Below are positions 11,977 to 24,243 of a DNA stretch of 64,000 nt, in pieces. The notes beneath the pieces are model-generated. The model had not been told where the DNA came from, ran no database searches, and was given only the letters and a program-made list of their open reading frames with translations. The number at the start of each line of letters is the position of its first letter. The stretch's first letter is position 1. The stretch spans positions 868,001 to 932,000 of the forward strand of contig JADNRX010000001.1 in assembly GCA_015501595.1 (NCBI GenBank), in the 5' to 3' direction. The DNA is from Hymenopellis radicata. Its lineage: Eukaryota > Basidiomycota > Agaricomycetes > Agaricales > Physalacriaceae. The translations under genes were made by a program, and so were the position numbers.

Positions 11977-14900
11977 CTATACAATACGGGATCGATGATA
12001 ATCATTCACCGCCTGGGCATATACTCGCTCCCACGAGCCTACCTGTGCTCGGCTCATGCTTCGTCCCATAACATCATCCACTACAATGGATTTATCCCAC
12101 TCATCCACATCTCCAACGTCCTGGAGAGCGGAACACGGAATCTTCGAGCTTTGAAGTTTCCACTGCATTGTGTTGACCAGACCGGCTTCATAGCCGTTTT
12201 CTAAGAATGTGCCCAGTCTCTTCTGGGACAGCAGAAGTGTACATGTGGAAGACTCGCAGTCGTAATCGAATGTCGACACAAACTGCAGTGAAGACTTCCA
12301 CTGCTGAGGCGACTTGGTAATTTCTTCCGCACGTCCATGGACACAGCGTCCATGTCGTCGGGAAGTCCAAACACAAGCAACAGTACCATCTGAGTGAATG
12401 AGACATGTCCAAGAGCGTCTAGAAGTGCAGCTGGTTAGTCGCAACGTTCCGGTAAAGCAAAGACCATCCTTACACATCTCTAACTCCTGGCGCGGAATCT
12501 TAATCGAGTATCTTCGAATATGGGATGTGGAGGGCACGGCTAGAGAGAGATGGGAAATAACTTGGTTCCCACAACGCAGTTGCGACCTCAAAATCCGCGA
12601 GGAATGGCTGAGTACGGATCGGGACTACTTTGCGTTCGCCACGTGGAATTGGTACATATGTCTTGTCATGGGGGACAACTGACGACGCCAAACGATCCTC
12701 TAAAATTTGTTCAACTGAATCGGCAAGGAATGTCGTGGGACTAATGGGTTTGTAAAGTGCTGCAATGCCGCAAGAAATCGACAGACTCACTACCCAAGTC
12801 CTTTCCAGATCTCCAAAGAACGGAAGAAGGCATGCAGGTTCAAAACCTCTCTGATCTGCCGCGCGCTATCTTCTCCGGACGACACTGTTGAAAATAAAGC
12901 AATGTTGAGCGCAAGAGTAAGATATGACAATACCTGGCATAACGTGCGGGAAGCACAGTCCGCAAGAAGCAGCCTGTCACTATAGTTTCGAGTTGACTCT
13001 TCGAAAGCAGCTGCGGTACATGTTCAAGATGCCGGAACATATGGTAGGACGTTTGGCGTGCTGATTAAGCCTTCCCTATCAACTCTACACTGAATGCGCC
13101 AGCCATCTCTTCAGTCCAAGGCTCCGGTGTACCTAGGCACTATTAGCACACTGCAGATTGCGAATGACGGGGAAGAGGTGTACGTGTATATACGAGAACT
13201 GAGCCCAAGAGGTTGAAGATGCTCTTTTTTATAGTCCCCTTCCCAGCTATTAGCATGGACAAGATCGGCAGTTGTAAAGTATGCCTGAGGATGGCACTTA
13301 ACGATCGGCATCGCAGAGGTAAAACTCGCCAAAAATCCTCCTCTGGGAGAACAGGATGAATACAGGAATACACGCAAAGCGTTTAAGACTTACGCGTAAT
13401 CCGGGACGTTCGAAGCATGTATGCGATCATAGAGAAGCGGAAACTTTGCTGATCGAGAAAATGTTTTGAGCCTGATACCGTCCATGACCGCGAAACCGTC
13501 GCCCAAAATGACCTCGAGAGTGAAGCGATCACGAAGCTTTTTGAATCCTTGACCAATGCGCCAGAAGCAGTCCGACGTAATCTGGTAGAGCGTGCCAACC
13601 GGGCATGTGCTGGTTATACGATCCAGCTCATCTCGAAAGAGGATTGAGGTAGTTGTAAACGGGCTCAGTTCTTCGCCACGACGTTCCTGATACCTAGTGT
13701 ACATCGGTTAATTGGACAACATATAAGAGAATGACGGGGAAATATGTACCAATCCGGTGAAAGTTTTGTATAATTGATTGACCATCTTCCAGCGATATGT
13801 TCTCCGTGTATGAATTCAAGCATCTGCTGTGAGCTCAAAATCTCATCTTCCTTGCCGTTGCGTATAGGCTCATACACCAACCCCTCCAAGAAATCTGGTT
13901 CGTCAGAGTCAGAGGGCGGGACCAGTACACGCAAGTATTCATAAGCAACATATTCACGCTGTGCGAGAATGGGAACAGTATCTGATTGTCGCTGGGAAGA
14001 TTCATCCCTATAAGACCTACATTGTTAGTGTGTTGCCAGAGAGAGATCACACGTACCGGCGAGTAAGCATGTCAGCATAGGTCACGACTGTTTTCCCTGT
14101 GGTGAGCCACCACTTGACTGTGTTCAATATCCCCACACACGAGTCTGCTGCTACGTGTAACCAGCCAAGGTTCAGAGGAATACCTCTTTTGACGGCAAGC
14201 GAAAGCAGCTTGTCTACCCGCTCCGTCAGCTCGGCTAGGATGCGCACGGCTAATGGAGGCATGACAGTCGCCAGATACACATAATGAAGCATCACAAGAA
14301 GATGTCTAGCACGAGGGGCATTGGGATTTTCAAGGAGTGAGAGTTCATTCAATGCCAGTTGAACGATGAGGTTTCGGGCTAGAACAGTGGCGTTGATGTC
14401 AACCTGACAAGAAGATATCAATACAAGGGACTGATACATGATTAGAGTTACTCACGGTTGTGAAATGCAGTTTGCATTTTTTCGAAATGGGAGACTGGTA
14501 GGTATGGTCAACGTCGAGGAAAGTTCCGTAGAGATGTCGGGCATCTCCGATCCCACAAAAGAATACAGAAAATTCAAATGCACCAGAGTGCGGTAGCTTC
14601 ATGTGTAACGAAGAATCGTCGTCGTCGATAACTTGAGTACGCAACAAAGATCTAGTTTTATCGTGTCCGATCGAGAAACTGCAAATCTGGATTGAGCTAA
14701 AGGGAAAAAACACTGGTTACACTCACTATTCCAGAGCACTGCTTGGGGCATGCCTGTATCTTGGAAGAGACATCAAACGCTGATTGACAACGTTGTTTTT
14801 CATGTTTTCTTTAGCGAGGGCCTGCCTCTTCAGTGCTTCGACTCTCGGGGCATCGCAGAACTCGATAGAAATGGGATCAACTTCTTCATCAGTATCGTGG

Positions 14901-15266
14901 CTCAGAAAAGACTGGGCTTTAGCCAAGCGCGAATACAGCCTTGGGCGGAGTGCATCATCTGTCGACAACATGTCCAATACCCGCACGCAAGTTTCGCTGG
15001 CTGCACGGTATTGCCCATCTTCGTACTATAGTCATGATTTAGTATGTATCGTTACGAAGAAGGGTGCAGACGTACTTGAGCAGCAGACAAATTGGACAGG
15101 TAAACCTGATGGACTTCAGCTCAGCGCAACCTCGCTTGACCAAAGCACGCACCGCGACAGTAGGCTCCAGTTCGGAAGCTTTCTTGAAGAGCGATATCGC
15201 CGCCTTGAAGTTGCGCGCTTTGTATTGGAGAGCGCCACTGGCTTTGAGGTTCTCAGCCGTAGTCAT
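11977..15266 (-). pseudogene. TPR + DUF4470 protein, copy 1, broken in the C-terminal half
   Basis: The N-terminus starts at MTTAENLKAS (15266) and forms TPR-like helices: YKARNFKAAISLFKKASELE, then through two introns VYLSNLSAAQYEDGQYR. A DUF4470 region follows (FFCGIGDARHLYGTFLDVDH, near 14500-14560) of the type found in DNAAF3-like and many fungal proteins of unknown role. A long all-helical domain comes next (RARHLLVMLHYVYLATVMP). The first half is continuous across its introns. The C-terminal half, compared with copy 2 at the right edge, shows four lesions: a frameshift just before TGA at 13111-13113, an in-frame TAA at 13065-13067, a +1 shift near 12540-12555, and a -1 shift near 12318-12332. 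The end VYAQAVNDYHRSRIV at 11977 still aligns with copy 2. I infer a decaying paralogue; a shortened product from the first half is possible. Confidence 0.6.
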
Positions 15267-15609
15267 GGTCAGTCGATAAGAGGTCTGTGTCTCGCAAAAC
15301 AATAAGTGCAGAACAAAACGTATAAAAACTCCGATGTTTTCCGCGGTCCAGGATCTCCCAGGGGTCCAAGTGCAGTACAATGCCAATTGAACGCTACATA
15401 CATTGCCATAACGTGCTCGTCGCGCAGAATGGACGTTGTCGTCGTCAAATGTCATGAACAGAGCTGCCGTCCAATTTAGGCAGGTGCTCCGATCAGAAGC
15501 GTGGCAGTCAAAGACTCCTCTGTATTACCACGACCACCTCCCATAGAACGTACAACCATGCTTTAAGTGCCCCACATCCCTGCATATACACGCGATTACT
15601 GGTAGCCAT
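15267..15609. promoter_or_regulatory. Divergent intergenic region, DUF4470 copy 1 / GUP1-like gene
   Basis: About 340 bases between two divergent starts (15266 on minus, 15610 on plus). It must contain both promoters. Short open frames cross it but have no domain. A minus-strand ATG upstream (frame from 15455) would extend the DUF4470 protein without similarity to a TPR, so I did not use it. Confidence 0.4.
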
Positions 15610-17066
15610 ATGTCGATGCCGCCTTCCCTACCCCGCCACCAGTTTCTCCTCACAGTCCCTGTCCCCACCGCCAAAACAGACATCTCCACGGTCCCTGCTC
15701 GATGGCGCACGACCGAATTCCGGCTCTACCTCCTCGTCATAGCCGTAACGCTTCCGTGGATGGCCTGGGTAGCCTATGATACCACAAACGATCCTCCGCC
15801 GTGGAATCTGAGTCCGGGATGGATTCCTGGACGCAGAGTAGACATCAGTGACGCGCAGTATCGCTCGTTTAGAGGGAACTTACCCGCGCTGATGGGTGCA
15901 GGACTCGGGCATGCGCTCCTGACGCGCCTACCTACTGGGAGAAATCTGAATCTGGTCTTTTCGTTGGGCTTTGTGACCGTATTACATGGGACATCCATCC
16001 TCAAGGTGATGGCGGTCCTCCTGATGTCGTACTCTGTCCGACACTCCCGTCTGCTAACATGGACGTGCAATATCGCTTTGCTGTTCGCGGCGTCGTATTT
16101 CGGCGGTTTCCCATATGGCTCCATACACTCCAGTCTCGCGTGGCTTGATGTTTATGCAGGCTTATATCCACGCTGGCACGTATCGTGGAATATCACCATG
16201 TTACGTCTAATCTCATTCAATACCGATGCGCCAGATGCTCCTTTCGTCCAGTTACTGGACTACGCGCTTTACGCACCCCTGTACATTGCCGGACCCATTA
16301 TCACGTATTCGGACTTTGCTTCGCAACGCAAATCACCGCCCAAGGTGTCCCTAGTCAGCCCCATCATCCGCTTCGTGATTCCCTTCTTGACCATAGAGGT
16401 CATATTGCATTACATCTATGCTTGGTCATATCCCAACACCGGATTACCGCCACTCAACTCGTCCCTTCTCTCATTCTTCAGCCTAATTCTCATATGGCTG
16501 AAGCTCTTGGTTCCATGGCGCTTTTTCCGTTTGTGGTCGATGCTCCCATTCCCTGCCATCGATCCTCCGGAAAACATGATTCGCTGTATGGCGAACAACT
16601 ACTCTCCGGCAGCGTTCTGGCGAGGATGGCATCGCTCATATAACCTGTGGGTAATCAAATATATTTATATCCCTCTTGGAGGAAATGAGCATCCATGGCG
16701 GAACATGGTTCTCGTGTTCACGTTCGTGGCGCTGTGGCACGACCTTGAAGCGCGACTGCTTGCCTGGGGGTGGCTCGTGAGCGTGTTCGTGCTGCCCGAA
16801 ATCATTTTCACGCCGCTCATCACTCAATCAAGTCACCAACGTGGCAGAGGCACGCGCATGCTACGCTCGGTGCGTTCAACATTCTTCTTATGATGGCGGC
16901 CAACTTGGTTGGCTTCGCTGGAGGTCTACCTGCGCTTAAAGCCTTGTGGAGCGTAGAGGGCATGCGCTTTTTAGCAGGCGCGATCCCATGTTTGTGGCTC
17001 GCGGTCCAGGTCATGCGGGAATACCGCGAGGAGGAAAAGAGGAGGGGAGTATGGCGAAAATGTTAG
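15610..17066 (+). CDS. GUP1: GUP1-like membrane-bound O-acyltransferase (MBOAT), frame problem near the 3' end
   Basis: Multipass ER membrane protein of the MBOAT family; yeast Gup1 remodels GPI-anchor lipids and affects glycerol uptake. Seen here: WNITMLRLISFN, YAPLYIAGPIITYSDF, the MBOAT core WRGWHRSYNLWVIKYIYIPL with GG after it, and the catalytic-His region FTFVALWHDLEARLLAWGWL. The first 427 codons are one exon, unusual among its intron-rich neighbours. The frame then changes: conserved VFVLPE is read in frame 1, while the rest (RHAHATLGAFNILLMMAANL, ending GVWRKC) is read in frame 3. Two readings fit: a single-base deletion near 16815-16845, or a 56-nt intron 16777-16832 (GTGAGC...AAG) that keeps the frame but removes VFVLPE. 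The loop between SFNTD and DYALYAPLY is also much shorter than in Gup1. It may be functional with a short splice form, or decaying. Confidence 0.75.
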
Positions 17067-18180
17067 CTATGTTTCTACGGGACTTTTCTTGGGAATTAGA
17101 GCCGTTTGTCTTACTGTATGTATAACTTTGGACCGCTTGGCGCCGTGACCGCGACTCACCGCGTTCTTTCAGATATCCTCCGTGACGTATATTATACTTT
17201 CTTTGGCCTCGACGATCCCACTGTTTTCGAATGACCTTTAGCTTTGGCTCTCGAAGGCTTGGATTCCTTCTACTTACCATTGTACCAGCCCGACAAGGTC
17301 CCGAATCGGTCGTTCCTTGTTCCGGGTCTTCGTCACCATCAATATCAACGTTCTACAGTTCTCCCGATGCCGAGTCTTTACTCACGATCGAATACGACGA
17401 GACCGTGCTGATAGTGCGCCACCTTTCAATTCCCTCGATATCGGATTGTCTAGCTTACGAGCCATTCCGGTCCTCATGACGCTTCCTGTCAGCGGCCATG
17501 ACCGAAAGAGGCCGAGTGGACTCCAAGTATTAGACTTTTGAGACGCTCCGACGATCTTTTGCTTAGGCTGGCGTCATGGCGCGTACTGTCTTGGGGACGA
17601 TCTAGCAGGATGATGACACACATTAATCGGGGTCCGCGTCGCGTATTCATGTGGCTCCTACAACGAGAGTAGAGACGATACACGTCTCAGGCAAGCGCAG
17701 TCTGAGCGCCCTGGAAGGGCGCGACTGCGCACCCGCTGCGATTGCGAGTGATGGTTATCCTCGGCAACGGGGACAGGTCGGCGTCCCGACTAAAGTCGGC
17801 ATTCAAACTCATTCAAAGCACATGTGTTTGCCTCCGTTGCATGACGAAGGAATCTGACTGTACAACAAAGAATAGATCGGATTAGTACAGTCGTGTGCCA
17901 AGAGAGGACCGGGTATCATGATCGGAATGAATGAGCAGTCGTACGACGAGGTAGGAAGTGAGAGAATGTGTATCGAGTGCTGTAGAGAGCTGCGCGGTGG
18001 ATAGAGAGCAGTGTATAAATGGGTGGAGGGCAGCGCAGACCTGCGCAGACCACGGAGGACAGCGGCTGTGCCGGGAAAGCAGCCGGAGATTAGGCGTCAA
18101 GGGGCCCGGATTATACATAATGGTGATTATGCGTAGGATATAGTGTTGGGCTTCAAAATCTTGTTTGTTTTTTCACTGCC
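17067..18180. other. Intergenic, with a possible small minus-strand gene
   Basis: A minus-strand stretch from about 17570 to 17230 has coding flavour: an open segment with SNTWSPLGLFRSWPLTGSVM and ISRELKGGALSARSRRIRS, then a GTGAGT donor, then an acidic segment VDIDGDEDPEQGTTDSG followed by another GTAAGT donor. I cannot find a firm start, stop or domain, so I do not call a gene. A TATAAAT at 18015-18021 on the plus strand lies about 165 bases before the VTT gene and could be its TATA element. Confidence 0.3.
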
Positions 18181-19552
18181 ATGTCCGAGCAGACGCTGTC
18201 ACCCCCCGTCCAGAATCGCCACCGTGCATCGTCGACCACCCTCCGTCCACCTTTGACCATCCGTTCCCTCGGTCGGAGACGTTCCAATCCAGCTCTAGCA
18301 TTGACGCCGCCTCCAGCGACTCCGCTCTCATCAGAACCAGACGTTGCCGACAGCGACGCCGCGCCCTCCATGCTGGCCATCATCGCATCGCGCATTCTTC
18401 ACATTCTACATGCGCCTCATTCCATCCCATGGTCAGCGCCGTCGACGCCTCACGACGAGGATGAGCTCATCCTGCCGCTGTCCGCGTCTGCGCACAAGAC
18501 ATCATTTGGCAACGTCGTTAACGAAAAGACACCCGAGAATGCCCCACGAATGCCCTCTGTGCATTTCCCCATATTTCTCGTGATATGTTTATTCCCCATA
18601 TCAACAGGACTTGTCTTCGTGCTGTTCCGATCACTGCCCGTCGCAGTTTCGTGGCCTCATACCCTAGCCGACGTTGCTCAGCTAGGCCGCGATCTCCATG
18701 GCTATTCACAAAGTGGTCCCGCGCAACTTGCACACGTTCTTGCCATCATATCTGTTACTGCTGTGTACAAACACGCCTGGTCCATCCCCGGGAGCGTGAT
18801 TTGGGTGAGTCCAGTTCCTTATCTGAATTCTTTACACAATCTAACATACTTGCCTGCAGAACGTGTTGGCTGGCGCCCTCTTCTCGCCCGCTCATGCTAC
18901 CCTTCTCCTTACCCTGCTCACTACTATCGGTTCCGTCTGCGCCACTCTCCTCTCTAAACCCCTTGCCCCCTTCCTGACCCACTTTTTCCCAAGAGCTCTA
19001 GACCTGACCCGGTCAGCTCTCGAGGGCACAAAGTCAGAGCAACAGGCGTCCCAGGCATCGCCATGGATTCGTCTCTCCATTCTTCGCCTCATTGGTGTTG
19101 TGCCCTGGTCCGGCATCAACATCGCGTGTGGTGTTACCGGCGTGCCATTACTAGACTGCCTTCTGGGTTCTTTCATCGGTTCTCTTCCTTGGACCGCGGT
19201 TACTTGTCAAGTAAGCCGCGTCTCCCACACTCCGTTATGCCCGTACTTACTAACTGTATCTTAGATAGGTGATATCCTGCAAACAGTAGCGTCAGCGCCC
19301 TCTCCAACACCACAAACCATCTCCTCTATTCTGCTCTCGCCAGAGATCATCCTTAAGCTGGTCTTCCTCTCCTTCCTGTCTCTCGCGCCCATCTTGGGCC
19401 GCGACCATCTACGAGCTCTCTTGACATCAGATCAGCCCGCGGAAGACCGGGGGAGATGGACCTGGGTGTCAAAAATTCGAATCCCGTCACCCAGCCCGCT
19501 AGAGAGGCTAGTAGATGAGAAGCGTGCTTTGGAGGAAGCCTTGCCGTCATAG
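18181..19552 (+). CDS. SNARE-associated Golgi / VTT (DedA-TVP38-TMEM64-like) membrane protein
   Basis: Predicted multipass endomembrane protein of about 420 residues, three exons (introns 18805-18859 and 19211-19264). Residues 1-115 are Ser/Pro-rich and cytosolic in character. A first membrane segment is IFLVICLFPISTGLVFVLF. The VTT region follows: YKHAWSIPGSVIW joined to NVLAGALFSPAHATLLLTLL, LLSKPLAPFLTHFFP, then the conserved LIGVVPWSGINIACGVTGV and LLGSFIGSLPWTAVTCQIGD. A last segment (LKLVFLSFLSLAPILG) precedes a charged C-terminal tail ending EEALPS. VTT proteins are linked to lipid scrambling and Golgi/ER traffic; the yeast counterpart is Tvp38. The start chosen is the first ATG after a CT/TG-rich leader. 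The exons are intact and the call is firm at family level. Confidence 0.82.
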
Positions 19553-22325
19553 CCTGGGAGGATCTGGTCCATGCATTTTTCGACTGGACTGGTCCGCCGA
19601 GAAGAGGCGCGGTTTAGAGACTTGCGGGCGTCGCATCCACACACACTCGTTACTTGCACATATATATACATACCTACATCCCGAGCACACCGTATATTCC
19701 ACTAATGATTCACGCATACTCATGACCTTTTGGATTAGTTGCTTATTTATTGTTGATACCTATGTACATTCGCGTTCGGGTTTCCTTGTGAAGGCATTTT
19801 TGCGCAGACTCAATATTAGTACAGTACTCAATCCGGATGTGTTTATGAGATGCATGATTTATTTCCACATCGTGATGGACACCGTCGATGATGCAATTTG
19901 CGGCGGGGCCCGAAGTATCGCTTGCGTCCACGTCAATTATACTGATTCTCGACTATATAATCAGATAGATCGCGTCGAATGACATTGGCGGAGATAGAAT
20001 CATCGATTTTTGGGTAGCTGAGATCCCATCGATTCCAGAGCGAAGGCGAAGGCGAGACCGGCGGAGAGCGATGTGGCGCCACAAACGCGTCTGAGGGCAC
20101 GTGGATAACAGATCACATGTTCAGACTGAAACTTGGACCTATCGCTGTCGCTGAGCGTGAGGAGCTTTCTCCAGGTTGTGCGCCACAAATGTTCAAGCCA
20201 AGTGGACTGCTTTGAATTATGTGATCGCATTCGGTATTCCGGCGCCTTCTTTGTTGCCTCTCACTGAAACTCGACTGTACATGAGACTTCCTCGCTGTCG
20301 GTGCAACACATTGCAAATTTGGAATGGCGACACGAAGACTACTCGGTCTGTAAATGTCGGGAAAGCAGTGGTTCATCCAGCTGAGACAACCGCAGAAAAG
20401 GGAGTCTCGGTGTCGGACTATCACACTTGAGGAATCAGCTCAAACAGATATGGATTGTGGGCGTTCGTGATCGGCGACGAAAACGAAGCGAAGGCAAACC
20501 TTGACCTGTAGTAGCCTCTAGACGCGCCAAAATTAATATAGTATAAGGCTACGTCCCGCCTGTTTTGTAATCATAGTCTAGATGCTTCTGAAAACCATCA
20601 ACATACAATAGGCCGTCGCGTCAGCGACAATTGATTTGTTTGAAATGAGTACTACTGAAAGACAAGTCTATGAGAGTCGAATCATCAACATTCATCGAGG
20701 AAATCACCTGCCGTAACCTCGCCGCCACAGAAGGAGCAATCGGGTTTGTAGTCAATTTGAATCTCCACACGATTTGTTGCAAAGGATTATCCGCGCTGCG
20801 CGAATGGCGCGAAAATGCCGTGTCACTGTATCAGTAGATAACTGTGATTCGTGAACCGTTGCTCTGCTCAGTAAGAGGCACTGAGATGAAATCACGTGTG
20901 AGAGACTCGAGACAAGTTGAAAGAAAATTAAAGAGTTTCGAGGAGGAACGAGCGATGAGTTCGTGGGATCGTGGAACCGGCGGCAGCACCCACCGAAACG
21001 CGCGTACCCAAGGTGCCCCGAGAGTGTGTTGTTACCAGAAATGGACGGGGGTACTCTATCATCAAAGCCAATGTCCCCATTGGCATGAGCCTGTCGATCC
21101 TTTCAATCAGGGCCGGGTTTTGCAGTTGAGGCGTAGCATGCATTGTTTGAGATTGTCGTTGCGGAAGTCAATTACCGAGCACACACACGAGATGCCGTGA
21201 GCTTCGTTTGTGCTGGGGATGCCATTGGTACGAACCCGAGTGCGACTGGCTTGCCCAAGCTAAAGGGAACTGGGGTGTGAAAGAGGCTAGATGACAGTCA
21301 GGACGATTCATATGAGCGAGACTTTGAAAGCGGGTAAAGGCCGTGCTCGTATTTCCTCGGGAGACTATGTGGGGTGACCTCGGCTGCGTTGCTTCCTTGG
21401 AACCCGCCCAGCCAGACCGACAGTCTGACTCGACCAGTGACTAGTCTCATAGTCAGCTAATTGTTCGCTGTAGTTGCTTTACCCGGCGTAGCATTCATCG
21501 CCTGCGCCACATTGAAAACATCGGGACACTGTGTCAACTTGACAGCGTCGCGACCACTGCATCGGTGACAATCTATTCTGGGGTAGTGACCCATGATGAT
21601 GAAAAATGTCGAAGAAGCGGTCGAGTTACTAGCATCACGCAGATCTTTAGAGGTGAATGCAGAGCGTGACTATAGTTGGGGACATTCAAAGATCGAGAAT
21701 AACGGACAAATGCCGATAGAGCACGGAGAAATCTCGCGGCTGCCGGTGGGCGAGCAGAACGGTAGTGGTGCCGCCATGTGAATGCAAGCGAGCGTCGTGC
21801 AAGGAGATGTTGTTGCGTGATAAAATATCGAGATCATCACCGTACACGATGGAAAGACAGAGAGAGTATCGGGTGAAAGTGAACAAGGGGGCCTAAACCC
21901 CCGCGGAGTTTGAAAGTAACAGAAGTTGAACAGAAGCATGGCGTGCGCGTCATACCTGCTCTTGACCTTGACGTTCGCGGCAGCATCGAGCAGCATCGGG
22001 GCTGGTGGCCGATTCTTACAGCAGCTGTAAATGTCCTGTCTACAACGGGTGGCCAATCTCTCCAACTGGCCAGAATCAGGCGCATTCTGGCAGTCGCAAT
22101 TCACCCATATTTGGCGCAGAAAACAGGAAAAATGAATCGACGTAACCGCTACACTGAGTGTCGGCTAAGTGGACGTGATGGGTCTCAACGGAGCAAGTTT
22201 CATCGCTTGTGAACGGCCATGTATTGTTTCCCCTCTAGGCGCTTTGCAAAGTCCTTGGATCCACGGACTTGTATATCAGTACGCTCGCTTGACCCTGGCC
22301 CACCATTCTTCCCTCGGATTCCCCC
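19553..22325. other. 2.8 kb without a recognisable gene, upstream of the C2H2 regulator
   Basis: The longest gene-free stretch in the window. Open frames of 60-144 residues occur on both strands (for example 21670-22104 minus) but none has a domain, a plausible exon chain or conserved-looking motif. Likely content is the 3' region of the VTT gene and a long promoter or 5' leader of the C2H2 gene, as is common for fungal regulators. A non-coding transcript is possible but cannot be shown from sequence. Confidence 0.4.
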
Positions 22326-23560
22326 ATGGCCCTTGCAGTACCACTCACCGAACTTGCTCGAGGGCGGGTCCAGCTCAAACTATCCATTTCAGATGGCAAT
22401 GCCATTTTGCTTAACAAGCCAAGCTCGACCTCGCCTGTAACGCCTTTACCTCTCTCTGACCTTCAACTACACTTTACCTCTTCGAAAGAAGACGATTCTC
22501 TCTTGGTCACGATGTGGGCAACAACACGATCCCAGTGCGATGGCAATGTCAAGGCAGGGCCATCTTGCTGGAACTGGCAGCAGGATGAATACGAAGAGAG
22601 TGAGTACTTGGTTCTCTTCGCGGCGACTTGTACTTACAAGGACATGCTCGTAGAGGCTTACCTTGAACAACAAATAAGTTCCTTGGTGGGACCGTTGGAC
22701 CCGTACAAGGTTCCTGTGATGGACAATAACAATTACTTCCAACTCCCGACGCCTCCAAGTGAACTAGACAATTTCATGAACCGTCCAGAGTACCAGTTAC
22801 CTGACGCGTTCTCGCCCGTCGACGTGTTTTCTCCACTCGACGGCATGGGATGGCCAGAATTCACGCCAGGTTAGCCTCTCCCCCGTTCCTAGCACGCATA
22901 CACTGACCTTGTCAACTCATAGGCTTCCAAGATGGCTCGGAGGCCTTGCCAGACATGTCCCTCCAGCAATCATTTACTTCCTACTTACCTCCCTCCCCCG
23001 CGTCCGACATAAATCCTACGAACTCATCGTATGGAATGTCGCACTCGTCACCGCAGATGCCCGTTCCTGCTTCCACGCCTTCTTCCTCCTATACACCTTC
23101 ACAATCATCTTCATCATATCTGTCAACCCCAGCCTTAACGACATCAGCATATTCCCCTCCGAGTACAAACCAGGATGAGCCTATCTCCTCGGCGCGTTCG
23201 GATTTATCCGACTCTTCGACAGCACCACCCGTCTCCCCACCAGTATCGGAGGGAAATGCGCTCCGTCCACATCCCTGTCTGTTCCCAGACTGTGGTCGGT
23301 GGTTCACGCGCAGCTATACAAGGAACGTACACATGTTAACGCACAGAAGGTCCAACGACCCAAAGCCCTTCGTTTGTACTATTCCCGGCTGCTCCGAGGG
23401 TTTCTCTCGGAAACATGATCGCCTCCGGCACGAAGTCCGGCAACATGGTCGTGGCAGCAATTGGCGATGTCCGCTTTGTCCGCTCTCTAAATTCTACTCT
23501 TCACAGAGCACACTCGAGCGACATCTCAGCGAGAAGCATAACGAGTCGGGTGCGGGATGA
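22326..23560 (+). CDS. C2H2 zinc-finger transcription factor, three C-terminal fingers
   Basis: Nuclear DNA-binding protein of about 393 residues in two exons (intron 22870-22922). The N-terminal part (about residues 1-180) has no known domain but carries patches such as LPTPPSELDNFMN. The middle is Ser/Pro/Thr-rich (SSSYTPSQSSSSYLSTP) and probably an activation region. The C-terminus has three fingers: CLFPDCGRWFTRSYTRNVHM with LTH, CTIPGCSEGFSRKHDRLRHE with VRQH, and CPLCPLSKFYSSQSTLERHL with SEKH. The first two have Cys-x4-Cys spacing and the KHDRLRHE core seen in Crz1-like and related fungal factors. The third is atypical in its linker. No orthologue can be named. The start at 22326 is the first ATG; a very long upstream region suggests complex control. 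Confidence 0.8.
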
Positions 23561-24243
23561 GGATGAGCTTCTTTTCGATAATGGTTGGTTTCCGTGACTC
23601 CTGCAAGGAGGTTCACGATGGAAAGCTATGCTTTTTCCTACCTATTTCTAGGTGTATGATTATGGTGTGTTATGTCTTGGCTCCATGAACCATCCTTCTC
23701 AATGGTTATGTCATCTTGTAATCTCTGCAGCGATTCCCGACAGATCTCCGTGGCCTGAACTTATCCATACGCGAACAGATCAGCCAAAAACCCCATGTTG
23801 TCTATTGTATTTTTAGTATGCAATTCATACCGATTCTTTATTGACGTGGGTGGCTGCAAACGTTCAGCATGGAGAACATCAGATTACGGACGGACACCGT
23901 GCGGTGTTAGAGGTGTCGTGAAAACTTGCCAAGGACATGAGTTCATATGTCAGTTGTGCTCACAGTAAACCATTGTTGGCCGGGCGGATCTCAGGTCCCA
24001 TTGAGTTAATCAGTTCCATTCTAGCACAGGGTACGAAGACGTGCGATTCATTAGTAGAGCTTTCCCTTCAAGGAACGGAACCATCCAGACGTCCTGCATT
24101 CAAATATTCATGTCCGGTTCTTTTCGATACAAATGATTGGTTCAATGGTAAAACAGCACATCGAGGCTCGGATGAACCAGAAGATAGGAAAGTCATTTCT
24201 GCTACGGATACTGTCCCTGCGTCTCTTTCATCGTCGGTGTATG
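23561..24243. other. Convergent intergenic region
   Basis: About 680 bases between the 3' ends of the C2H2 gene and the VEFS-box gene. A plus frame at 23937-24266 is antisense to the last exon of the latter and has no domain. I see nothing else in it. Confidence 0.4.

Noticed and set aside
21670..22104. 144-codon minus-strand frame with many Cys
   Set aside because: No spacing that fits a zinc-binding domain and no exon partners.
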